NCBI GenBank assembly: GCA_036307185.1 | Contig: JAXJYC010000071.1 | Span: 1 to 64,000, forward strand | Source of the DNA: SVEL01 sp017381055 | Lineage (GTDB): Bacteria > Bacillota > Clostridia > Lachnospirales > Lachnospiraceae | Reading direction: 5' to 3' | DNA length: 64,000 bases | Shown: positions 17,851 to 25,825 of the stretch, in pieces | Layout of the letters: each line of letters opens with the position of its first letter | Numbering within the stretch: position 1 is the first letter of the stretch | Position numbers and translations under genes: made by a program | The notes under the pieces: generated by a model | The model's input: only the letters and a program-made list of their open reading frames with translations | What the model was told of the DNA's origin: nothing | The model's database searches: none

Positions 17851-17934
17851 AAAGTCATTGTTTTTTATAAGCTAGAGTGATAAAATAAGTTGGATAAAAT
17901 TTACTAAAGTATGTAAGGATATGGGAGGAATAAA

Positions 17935-18420
17935 ATGCCGACATTTTTAATTGTTTTACTTATAATTTTAGCTGTTATTGTAGGTATTCTTATTGCATTA
18001 TATTTCGTTGGAAGAAAGATGCAGAAGAAGCAGGAAGCTAGCCAGGCGTCAATTGATGCAGCTGCTCAGACTATGAATTTCTTCATTATAGATATGAAGA
18101 GAATGAAGCTTTCAGAGGCAGGTTTGCCTAAGATTGTTACAGAACAGACACCTAAGTACTTAAGACGTGCTAAGTTACCTATTCTTAAGGTTAAGGTTGG
18201 TCCAAGAGTTATGTCACTTATCTGTGATGCTAAGGTATTTGAGACACTTGCTCCAAAGCAGGAGGTTAAGGCATCAGTTAGTGGTATTTACGTAACTAGT
18301 GCTAAGAGAATTAGAGGACCTATCGTAGAGACAGATCCTAAGAAGAGAAAAGCACAGCTTAAGGCTGAGAAGCTTGCTGCTAAGGAAGCGGCTAAGGCTG
18401 CTAAAAAGGCAGGTAAATAA
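17935..18420 (+). CDS. Single-pass membrane protein of unknown function
   Basis: The 161-residue protein starts with one strong membrane helix (about residues 3-25). A globular basic region (about 45-130) includes TPKYLRRAKLPILKVKVGPR. A Lys/Ala-rich C-terminal tail (about 135-161) is typical of nucleic-acid or ribosome-proximal tails. The topology predicts a cytosolic bulk. I recognise no family. It follows plsC by 85 bp and ends at a clean terminator. Confidence 0.6.
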   Translation: MPTFLIVLLIILAVIVGILIALYFVGRKMQKKQEASQASIDAAAQTMNFFIIDMKRMKLSEAGLPKIVTEQTPKYLRRAKLPILKVKVGPRVMSLICDAKVFETLAPKQEVKASVSGIYVTSAKRIRGPIVETDPKKRKAQLKAEKLAAKEAAKAAKKAGK

Positions 18421-18427
18421 GTTAGTA

Positions 18428-18460
18428 TGGCTGAAAGGTGAATAACTTTTCAGCCTTTTT
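18428..18460 (+). terminator. Intrinsic terminator
   Basis: GGCTGAAAGG and CTTTTCAGCC form a stem with a 7-nt loop, followed by TTTTT. Confidence 0.85.
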
Positions 18461-18476
18461 ATAAAGGAGAAGACAT

Positions 18477-19436
18477 ATGGGGAATAATGTGAATGTTGAT
18501 AAGGTCTTAAGTGAAGTGAAAAAAGCCATAACAGGTAAGGATGATTGTATAAGTAAAGTGTTTGCGGCTATATTGGCGGGCGGACATATACTTATAGAGG
18601 ACGTGCCAGGTGTAGGTAAAACTACTCTTGCCATTGCGTTTTCTAAGGCGTTGTCATTGGTTGATAGAAGAATGCAGTTTACACCAGATGTTATGCCGGC
18701 GGATATTTTAGGTTTTAATATGTATCAGAAGGAAACTGGTAAATTCGTATATTATCCTGGTGCCATTATGTGTAATTTATTTTTGGCAGATGAGATAAAT
18801 AGAACTTCGCCAAAAACACAGTCAGCTTTATTAGAGGTTATGGAAGAACAGAAGGTTACTATCGAAGGTGAGACAAGGGATGTGCCAAATCCATTTGTAG
18901 TTATGGCTACACAGAATCCAAAGGGAAGTGCGGGTACACAGCTTCTTCCAGAGGCACAGATAGATAGATTTATGATATGTGTAAGTATGGGATATCCAAA
19001 CTTAAAGGATGAGGTAGAGATTCTCAAGGGAAAGAGCGTTTCCAGTACTACTAATGTAAATCCTGTCCTTAGCAAGGAACAGCTTATGAAGATTAAAGAA
19101 GAGGTAGAGGCAGTTCATGTAAGCGATAAGCTATATGCATATATTGCTATGCTATCAGTTGCTACAAGAGAGCATTCATATATTGAATTAGGTTTAAGCC
19201 CTAGAGGTTCTATTGCTTGTGCTAAGATGGCGAAGGCTTGGGCGTATCTTAAGGGTAGAAATTATGTGCTTCCAGAGGATGTAGTTGATATTTTCTTAGA
19301 CGTTGCAAAGCATAGAATAGTGCTTAATACAAAGGCGAGAGTTGCTAGAGTATCAGAGAGAGCGGTTTTAGAGGAGATTTTATCGCAGGTTAAGCAGCCT
19401 GCGTCGTATATGCAGAAGGTAGAGTATAGTGTCTAA
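18477..19436 (+). CDS. MoxR-family AAA+ ATPase
   Basis: The 319-residue protein has Walker A (EDVPGVGKTTLA, about residues 42-53), Walker B (LFLADEINRTSPKTQSALLE, about 101-120) and sensor 1 (VMATQNPKG). The MoxR lid follows. MoxR ATPases act as chaperones for maturing or assembling partner proteins. Here it is the first gene of the common MoxR-DUF58-transglutaminase operon and overlaps the DUF58 gene by 8 bp. Confidence 0.93.
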   Translation: MGNNVNVDKVLSEVKKAITGKDDCISKVFAAILAGGHILIEDVPGVGKTTLAIAFSKALSLVDRRMQFTPDVMPADILGFNMYQKETGKFVYYPGAIMCNLFLADEINRTSPKTQSALLEVMEEQKVTIEGETRDVPNPFVVMATQNPKGSAGTQLLPEAQIDRFMICVSMGYPNLKDEVEILKGKSVSSTTNVNPVLSKEQLMKIKEEVEAVHVSDKLYAYIAMLSVATREHSYIELGLSPRGSIACAKMAKAWAYLKGRNYVLPEDVVDIFLDVAKHRIVLNTKARVARVSERAVLEEILSQVKQPASYMQKVEYSV

Positions 19437-20523
19437 TTTTGGGTTTTTATTTGGGATAATTTTATATTTAATATATATGGGTTGGATATATGAGAGCGTA
19501 GGCTTTATGACATTGGCGTATATGACGGCAGTGTTGTTTGTGTTGTCATTTTTTGTAATAATTTATAGAAAATGTACTATAAAGGGAAAAATACAGGTGC
19601 CTATCGGTATATCTGAAATAGGAAAGCCAAATACTATTAAGCTTATAATTACAAATAATAGTGCGATACCGTTAACACGAATAAAGGCGGTACTTATAGT
19701 AGAGGATACACTGACAAAGGCCAAAAGGAAGTGTGTTATGAGATTGCCAGCGGTAACTAAGGGAACTCACACATTCGAAAGTAGCGTAATACTTAATAAT
19801 GCAGGGAATTATGAGATTGTCCTAAAGAGTCTTAGAGTGTATGATTTTACAGGTCTTTTTTATGGAAAGGTGAAGCTGGCTAAGGCAAAGGTGATTCAGA
19901 TTATGCCTAGGTTTATAGATGTGCCAGTAACACTTACAGAGGCGACAAAAAATTTCTATGGTGAATCTGATATTTATGAAGATGACAGAGCTGGTCATGA
20001 TAATAGTGAATTATTCCAGGTAAGAGAGTTTAAGGCTGGAGATAGACTTCAAAATATTCATTGGAAAATGAGTGCAAAACAGGACGATTTAATGGTGAAG
20101 GAACAGGCTATGCCAAAGTCTTGTCCGGTTGTGTTATTTTTAGATTATAAGGGATATAAGAAGCATAATAAAAATATGATAGCATTTATGCAGGCTGCAT
20201 TTAGTATTTCTTTTTCTCTTATGGATGCTGGGTGCAATCATTATGTTACTTGGTATAATAGTGCAGATAATGATTTAGTTCGTGTAAGAATAGACAGTGA
20301 CGAGAGCTTGTACTACTACATTGAGTTGGTGATGAAAAATAAGTGGATGGCCAGCAGTGAAGATATAGCTGTTAGATATAAAGAGAAGTATTGTATGGAG
20401 CCATACGTATGGAAGCTTGCTTTAGATGAGAGTTTGGAATTAAAGAAGCAAGACGAAACAATTATTAAATATTCACCTAAGGAGTTGGAGAAGGATATAT
20501 CTTCAGTGGAGATATTGTTATAA
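19429..20523 (+). CDS. DUF58 membrane protein
   Basis: The 364-residue protein starts at GTG, overlapping moxR by 8 bp. It has two N-terminal membrane helices (about residues 2-48) and a beta-rich domain. The DUF58 signature follows (about 192-218: LFQVREFKAGDRLQNIHWKM, i.e. the R-x-Y/F-x-x-GD-x-x-x-x-I-x-W motif). A von Willebrand-like fold follows. The partners imply a periplasm-facing complex assembled with MoxR; the function is not established. Confidence 0.9.
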   Translation: MSNFGFLFGIILYLIYMGWIYESVGFMTLAYMTAVLFVLSFFVIIYRKCTIKGKIQVPIGISEIGKPNTIKLIITNNSAIPLTRIKAVLIVEDTLTKAKRKCVMRLPAVTKGTHTFESSVILNNAGNYEIVLKSLRVYDFTGLFYGKVKLAKAKVIQIMPRFIDVPVTLTEATKNFYGESDIYEDDRAGHDNSELFQVREFKAGDRLQNIHWKMSAKQDDLMVKEQAMPKSCPVVLFLDYKGYKKHNKNMIAFMQAAFSISFSLMDAGCNHYVTWYNSADNDLVRVRIDSDESLYYYIELVMKNKWMASSEDIAVRYKEKYCMEPYVWKLALDESLELKKQDETIIKYSPKELEKDISSVEILL

Positions 20524-20527
20524 GGGT

Positions 20528-23047
20528 ATGATTAAGAAGAGAAGAAAATTAGCTCAGTGGGTATGCACTGATAATGAACAGCTTAATATAGATAGCATAG
20601 GGCAAAGAATAGTTACTGTGTTCTTTGATGTAGTTAGTGTGCTTGTATTTGCTATAGCTGCAAGAATGATGCTTTCTGAGATATTTGGATTTGGTGGAGT
20701 GAGCATAGGTGGCATATTTGCCGCTTTATTAGTGGCGCTTATAGTTAGCGGAATAATGGAATATATAGATTATACTGATTATATTCCTAGTGAAAAAAAG
20801 AAAATATCTAATATAATATTTCTTATAGCGGGAATAGTGCTTTGTTTATTGTATTTATTTATATTTAAGACGGGGGATAAAATTATAGGCGGTACGCAAA
20901 AATTTGTAGCAAATTTTTACCAGAAGTGGAATGTATACTACGATACAAACATACCTCTCCCTAAAACAAAGTTTGGCAGTGTGGAGCTTGGTGTTGGCTT
21001 TTTGTTTGTTATAGTTATATTTGTTTCTTTATGGTTAGCTAAGTTTTTGGGCAGAAAGCTTATTTTAATTACGATTCCATTGTTGGTTATTATGCTAGAG
21101 GTAACAGTAGGTTACGCGCCAGGCAAAAAAGGAATCATTGTAATGTTTATAGGTATAGTCATTACAAATATTTATGGTTTTACTAAAAAGGAATTTAAAC
21201 CGTCTGCTTTAAATAGAAATAATAGAAATTTTGAGAGTCGTTGGATATATGGAATTGCGGTGGCGATAATGCTTGTGATTTTTAGTATTTCAGCAAGTAA
21301 GCTTGTGACTCCATCAGTAAATAAGGCTATGAAGTATTCTGCAAATGTAAAGCAGATACAGGAAAGAATGCTAGAGAATTTTTCTATATCTCAGCTACTT
21401 AAAGATATAGGGGAGCTTTTCTGGAATAATAATGAGGATGGAGAAATTATCTCAAATACTAAGCTTTCATTTAAAAATGTGCCAGTGATGAAATTATATT
21501 TAAGTGATAAACCTAAGGATACAATTTATCTTAAAGATTTCTATGGTTCTAGCTATGTTGGTGGTAGATGGCTTACGGAGGCTGATGATTTTGAACAGGC
21601 TGCGAGTAAGGCAGGCTTTGACGTAGAGGAAATAAAAGAGAATATAGCAAATATGGGTATGAGCTCAATAGAGGAAAGGATGCTATATATATCTTCTAGT
21701 GATATGAAATATATAAGCGCTAGATTAAAATATCTTAAGGGTAAGAATACAAATGCCTATGTGCCTTATTTTTCTAATCTTATAGGTGACAAGCTGAGTA
21801 TAAAAGGTGATGTATATTATACTAAATCAAAAAAATCAGATGAGATAAGTTATTATATAGGTGAACCAGGTTATAACTATGGCGTAAGCATGATTCTATC
21901 TGATGATATAGAAAAGGAAGATTGGGAAATCTGGTATGAGAAGTATGTTAAGGATAACTATCTCGATGTACCAGATAATATGACATATATTAAAGACTAT
22001 GCTAAGACCATCAAGGCTGGAAATGATCTAGAGAATTTGAATGGTGGTAGTGGAGAAAATGAGCTTCGTTTAACAGTGGCTGATGCAGTGGCAGATTGGT
22101 TTTCAAAAAATGTAGAATATACTACAGAACCGCCAAAATTGCCAAGAAATATGGATCCTATTGAGTATTTTGTGGGACAGACTAAGAGAGGCTATTGTAT
22201 GCATTATGCCAGCGCAGCTACATTGATACTTAGAGAGTTGGGAGTGCCAGCAAGATATGCATCGGGATATTATGTTTCTAAGTCTATTTTTGAGGAAAAG
22301 GATGGCGAGCAGGTAGGTGTAATCATAGATAATACGGCCCATGCTTGGGTAGAGATTTATTTGGAAGGAATTGGTTGGGTGCCTATAGAGGTTACGACTT
22401 CTTATCGAGGAGATAATGATGTAAATCCTAATATTCCTAATAATGATAAAGATAAGGATTCAGATGTAAATCAGAATGATGATCCGGAAGTTGATACTGA
22501 GGAAAAGCCAGAGGAAACAAAGGATAATGAAACACAGCCAAATGAGGAAACTTCTACACCGAAGGAGACAGAAGGTGAGAAGCAGACAGATAAAGCAGGA
22601 AATGTTATTAATAATGAAGATCCTACAAGAGGAGCTGGATATTACGGAACAGGAAATGGTGCTTTTAAGAAGGGCATCATAGGAAAAGTATTCTTGTTTG
22701 CTGGTATTGCATTGTTAATAGGTGGGGTAGTGTATATGATTATAAGATATAAGCGTCGTCAGGAAGAGAAGCTTAATATTCTTATAAAGAAAAATAGAAC
22801 AGTTAGAGCTATTAAATTTATTAATGAAAAAATGTATAAAACTCTTAAAAAGAAGGGTAAACTTGTAGGCTCTAATCATAATGATGCTTCATACAAGGAA
22901 GCGCTTATGAAGACTTATCCGGAGATTACAAATGAAGAGTGGGATAAGTATATGGCCATTGTGCGAGAAGTAGCATTTTCTAATAATGATGAAGCTGTAG
23001 AAAATATGGAGTTCTGTTACGATATTTATAAGAAGGTTAGAAAGTAG
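20528..23047 (+). CDS. Membrane-bound transglutaminase-like protein (TgpA type)
   Basis: The 839-residue protein has several N-terminal membrane helices (first 240 residues), a large extracytoplasmic part and a transglutaminase-like core. The core has the catalytic Cys in RGYCMHYASAATLILRELG (about residues 554-572) and His in TAHAWVEIY (about 603-611). The third position is GWVPIEVT (about 615-622), where Glu replaces the usual Asp. A Pro/Asp/Glu/Thr-rich linker, a final helix (about 719-741) and a cytosolic DUF4129-like tail follow. It is the third gene of the MoxR operon. The role is probably cell-wall or protein crosslinking/hydrolysis; the substrate is unknown. Confidence 0.88.
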   Translation: MIKKRRKLAQWVCTDNEQLNIDSIGQRIVTVFFDVVSVLVFAIAARMMLSEIFGFGGVSIGGIFAALLVALIVSGIMEYIDYTDYIPSEKKKISNIIFLIAGIVLCLLYLFIFKTGDKIIGGTQKFVANFYQKWNVYYDTNIPLPKTKFGSVELGVGFLFVIVIFVSLWLAKFLGRKLILITIPLLVIMLEVTVGYAPGKKGIIVMFIGIVITNIYGFTKKEFKPSALNRNNRNFESRWIYGIAVAIMLVIFSISASKLVTPSVNKAMKYSANVKQIQERMLENFSISQLLKDIGELFWNNNEDGEIISNTKLSFKNVPVMKLYLSDKPKDTIYLKDFYGSSYVGGRWLTEADDFEQAASKAGFDVEEIKENIANMGMSSIEERMLYISSSDMKYISARLKYLKGKNTNAYVPYFSNLIGDKLSIKGDVYYTKSKKSDEISYYIGEPGYNYGVSMILSDDIEKEDWEIWYEKYVKDNYLDVPDNMTYIKDYAKTIKAGNDLENLNGGSGENELRLTVADAVADWFSKNVEYTTEPPKLPRNMDPIEYFVGQTKRGYCMHYASAATLILRELGVPARYASGYYVSKSIFEEKDGEQVGVIIDNTAHAWVEIYLEGIGWVPIEVTTSYRGDNDVNPNIPNNDKDKDSDVNQNDDPEVDTEEKPEETKDNETQPNEETSTPKETEGEKQTDKAGNVINNEDPTRGAGYYGTGNGAFKKGIIGKVFLFAGIALLIGGVVYMIIRYKRRQEEKLNILIKKNRTVRAIKFINEKMYKTLKKKGKLVGSNHNDASYKEALMKTYPEITNEEWDKYMAIVREVAFSNNDEAVENMEFCYDIYKKVRK

Positions 23048-23065
23048 ACAAGAGAGGAAAAGCGT

Positions 23066-23500
23066 ATGAACAAGAGGGTTTTAAATGGTGTGGCAATCGC
23101 TGTAGTAGCTATTTTGGTAAGTGTAATCGTAGTTATGGTTATAAATTCTAAAAAGTCTATACCTGAAATTCAGGCTGAGGATGTAGAAAGAGTTTATTAT
23201 AGTGGATATTTTGATGGGCATTATGGTGAGAAGGAGTTGGATATCGACCAGTTCGTGGAATATTATAATGAGATTGATAATATTAAAGAGAATAAAAATG
23301 ATGAAGGTACAACTCCTGAGAGCTGGATTGTAATTGAGTTAAAGGATGGCTCAGAGGTGCGAATATACGATCAGTCAATGAAGTTTGAGGTTGTGTTTGA
23401 AGATGATGACGGAGAAATCAAACAGTATTGGGGAGAACAGGAGCAGATTTATAATATGCTAAGAACTGGGTCGTATGAAAGGGAAAATAAAGATCAGTGA
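23066..23500 (+). CDS. Small membrane-anchored protein of unknown function
   Basis: The 144-residue protein has an N-terminal membrane anchor (about residues 5-27) and an acidic extracytoplasmic domain rich in Asp/Glu and Tyr. It sits 18 bp after the transglutaminase gene and before a strong terminator, so it is probably the last gene of the MoxR operon. I recognise no family. Confidence 0.6.
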   Translation: MNKRVLNGVAIAVVAILVSVIVVMVINSKKSIPEIQAEDVERVYYSGYFDGHYGEKELDIDQFVEYYNEIDNIKENKNDEGTTPESWIVIELKDGSEVRIYDQSMKFEVVFEDDDGEIKQYWGEQEQIYNMLRTGSYERENKDQ

Positions 23501-23510
23501 TGAGTTGGGC

Positions 23511-23548
23511 AAAAGCAGGTAAAAAATAAAAAATTACCTGCTTTTGCT
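23511..23548 (+). terminator. Intrinsic terminator of the MoxR operon
   Basis: AAAAGCAGGTAA and TTACCTGCTTTT form the stem around an A-rich loop. Confidence 0.8.
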
Positions 23549-23558
23549 TATTTTTGTG

Positions 23559-23586
23559 TTGACTAAAGAAGTGTCTGTGTTATAAT
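23559..23586 (+). promoter_or_regulatory. SigmaA-type promoter of the second AbiE locus
   Basis: TTGACT and TATAAT are 16 nt apart, 67 bp before the antitoxin start. Confidence 0.65.
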
Positions 23587-23652
23587 TTGAGTAAACATAG
23601 GTAAAAATATTAGCAATTACATACATATACTTGAAAGAAGGTGGATTATATT

Positions 23653-24195
23653 ATGTTGTTATCATATCAAGAATGTATAGAAAAGTATGGAAGTGATTAT
23701 AAAATCAAGAAAAACATTAATGAAGGTCAGCTTTTTGTAGCAGAAAAAGGCATTTATTCAGATACAAAATATGTACCTGAATTGGGGATTATATCGAAAA
23801 AATATCCTAATGGGATTATTACTCTTAATAGTGCGTTTTATTATTACGGTTTGACGGATACAATTCCAGATTATTATCATGTGGCAACTCCAAAATATGC
23901 AAGAAAGATAAGTGATACAAGGGTGAAACAATTCTATGAAAATAGTGAAGCTTTTGATATGGGAAAAACTTCGTTGGAATATGACGGTGTGAATATATCA
24001 ATATATAATAAAGAGCGTCTTCTTGTGGAGTTAATACGAAATAAAAGAAAGTTTTCTTTTGATTTGTATAAGGAATTAATTATTAATTATAGAAAGCTGG
24101 TTGGAGAATTGGATATGGGTTTGGTAGCAGAGTATGCTTATGAATTGCCTAAGACAAATATGGTAATGGAGGTACTTCGAAGGGAGGTTCTATAG
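23653..24195 (+). CDS. AbiEi-like antitoxin (partner toxin decayed)
   Basis: The protein is about 180 residues. The central region (YPNGIITLNSAFYYYGLTDT, about residues 53-72) and YHVATPKYARK match the AbiEi antitoxin C-terminal domain; YNKERLLVELIRNK (about 116-129) follows. The N-terminal winged helix is short or absent compared with the first AbiE locus. Start ATG 23653 has AAGGTGG at 23638-23644; GTG 23641 lies within that site. It is one base from the toxin remnant. The frame is intact although the toxin is broken. Confidence 0.75.
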   Translation: MLLSYQECIEKYGSDYKIKKNINEGQLFVAEKGIYSDTKYVPELGIISKKYPNGIITLNSAFYYYGLTDTIPDYYHVATPKYARKISDTRVKQFYENSEAFDMGKTSLEYDGVNISIYNKERLLVELIRNKRKFSFDLYKELIINYRKLVGELDMGLVAEYAYELPKTNMVMEVLRREVL

Positions 24196-24678
24196 ATGAT
24201 TAATATACAAAAGTTGATTGAAGAAGCAAATGAAAATGGTTACAAAGGAGTTAAGGCATCGGCTAAAGTTTGTCAGGATATTGTATTAAAAGCGTTATCA
24301 ATTGGACCAATGAATAGAAATATCACGGTTAAAGGTGCTAGTTTATTGATAAATTCTGATGAATAGATGTTGGCAGAAAAACTACGTTCATTATTAAAGT
24401 TTGGACCATTTTCTACTAGGTATAAAGATGTGTATGATATATATTATTTAAAGGATATCATTGATAAAGGTAAATTAAGGATAGCGATAAATACTTATAT
24501 TTTTTCTGATAGTGCTATGAGAGAAAAAAGTGGTGAGGATATCGTTAATAGACTGAAGTTTACGTTTAGTGATAAATCGTACGTCAAAACTCTTGATGCA
24601 TCTGATAAAAGATGGATGGATGAAAGTATAGATGTTATCATTAAAGGACTTGTCGAGTTTGCTAGCAAAATTGGATAA
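24196..24678 (+). pseudogene. Decayed AbiEii-type toxin
   Basis: An ATG at 24196 right after the antitoxin opens a frame whose start (NIQKLIEEANENG, then NITVKGASLLINSDE) resembles the N terminus of AbiEii toxins up to the KGG motif. The frame meets TAG at 24364 and reopens in the same frame at ATG 24367 (LAEKLRSLLKFGPFSTRYKD, then VYDIYYLKDI), which resembles the toxin C-terminal half. The GGT...DxD nucleotidyltransferase segment expected between them is missing. About 160 codons remain of a usual 280-300. The best reading is an internal deletion plus an in-frame stop. Confidence 0.75.
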
Positions 24679-24693
24679 AATGGAGGGCATAGA

Positions 24694-25161
24694 ATGGAGG
24701 ATAAAAACACAAGCAAGAAGAAGTTGATTATTATAGGAATAATAGCTGTATTAGCATGTAATATCATTGGCGGAATAATAATAAACTTCTTTATGGGGAA
24801 GTCTGCTTTTTCTAAAAATGAGAAATTGTATTTTGAGATGTTTGCTAATACCTATGATGAAGGTGAATATGAATTTTATTCTTTGGATGCCTACTATTTA
24901 TTAGATACAGGCCTTATCTTTTATAATGCAAAGTACAAAGCATATATAGAACTGGAAGATAAGTGGGTTGATGTAGATGAGGTTGTCTATGGAAGAAAGG
25001 GCAAATTTGAAAATAAGTATTGTCGTTCGTGGGATGATTTGAATGGCTTTGAAGATATAGATAAGGAATTTGAGCGAACAGTCAAAGAAGGTAGACATAA
25101 GGAGTATACACAAGAGGAGATAAAAGAACTTTTAGAGGAAGCGTATAAAAATAAGGATTAA
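24694..25161 (+). CDS. Small membrane-anchored protein of unknown function
   Basis: The 155-residue protein has one N-terminal hydrophobic helix (about residues 9-30) and an acidic, Tyr-rich outer domain (ANTYDEGEYEFYSLDAYYLL near 50-69). A Glu/Lys-rich C terminus follows. It lies 15 bp after the toxin remnant and may share its promoter. I recognise no family. Confidence 0.55.
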   Translation: MEDKNTSKKKLIIIGIIAVLACNIIGGIIINFFMGKSAFSKNEKLYFEMFANTYDEGEYEFYSLDAYYLLDTGLIFYNAKYKAYIELEDKWVDVDEVVYGRKGKFENKYCRSWDDLNGFEDIDKEFERTVKEGRHKEYTQEEIKELLEEAYKNKD

Positions 25162-25165
25162 GAGG

Positions 25166-25475
25166 TTGACATTATGACCTTTTAGGTTGTATAATCCTAG
25201 AAAATAAATAAAGCCATAAAAACTGTGACGGAGACAGTAGTTTGTGTAAGAAAGTCTAAGAGAGTCTGTGATGGTGAGATACAGATACAAGTAAGATGCA
25301 GATGAATATCACTCCTGAGTTGCAAGTCGAAAGGAAACAAGATAGTAACCAAGTAGAATTTGCCGCAATTCCAGCGTTAAAGGGAGCTCGTATTAAATGC
25401 AAAGCAGGCGTACGAAGTGTAAGAGGTGGTAAGCGAGATTTATATCCCGTCCTGTTACAGGACGGGTTCTTTTTA
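25166..25475 (+). ncRNA. T-box leader of ileS with promoter and terminator
   Basis: The promoter is TTGACA (25166) and TATAAT (25190), 18 nt apart. The transcript carries a T-box Stem I: AAGAGAGT (AGAGA-type bulge) and GATGGTGAG distal part, with GAATATCACTCC giving an ATC (Ile) specifier near 25307. The T-box sequence AGAGGTGGTAAGCGAG lies at about 25422-25437. An intrinsic terminator follows (25446-25466, CCCGTCCTG / CAGGACGGG, then TTCTTTTT). Uncharged tRNA-Ile would prevent termination and turn on ileS. The Ile specifier agrees with the gene downstream. An unrelated palindromic element sits between this terminator and ileS. Confidence 0.9.
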
Positions 25476-25558
25476 TATACGCCCCCTATATTAGTCGATA
25501 GCTTGGCGGTGGTATATATAGATTTTGCGAGCTATTTATTTTATTAAAATGTAAATTA

Positions 25559-25797
25559 CAGAAAAATTTATTTACTTGTGCATAATATTTATGCATAGCG
25601 AAGAATATTAGATTTTCTTAATACTTTGTATGTAACCAGTGATTTTTCAACACGATGTTGAAAAAAGGCGAGCAGCACCATGGATGGTGCATGGGAGCCG
25701 GTCACGTACGTATCCAAATAGAATATCAAAGTATTTAGAAAATCTTATATTAGTAGCTCAGCATAAATATTATGTATGAGATAAATAAATTTTTCTG
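25559..25797 (-). repeat. Long palindromic element, copy 3 (inverted, inside the ileS leader)
   Basis: Read on the minus strand, the element has the same core as copies 1 and 2. The stem GATTTTCTAAATACTTTG (minus-strand 5' arm, within 25727-25745) pairs with CAAAGTATTAAGAAAATC (within 25610-25628). Hairpin 1 is GCACCA-TCCA-TGGTGC and hairpin 2 is TTTTCAAC-ATCGT-GTTGAAAA. Hairpin 1 changes an A-T pair relative to the T-A pair of the other copies, and hairpin 2 also shows compensated pairs. The outer arms pair within this copy (CAGAAAAATTTATTTA at 25559 with TAAATAAATTTTTCTG at 25782) but differ from the other copies. The region 25476-25825 holds no gene. Confidence 0.88.
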
Positions 25798-25825
25798 GAC
25801 AGAATATTAAAAAGGAGAGAAAACT

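Noticed and set aside
25296..25547. 83-codon frame in the ileS leader
   Set aside because: It lies across the T-box domain and terminator, which explain the sequence; no ribosome site or codon pattern supports it.
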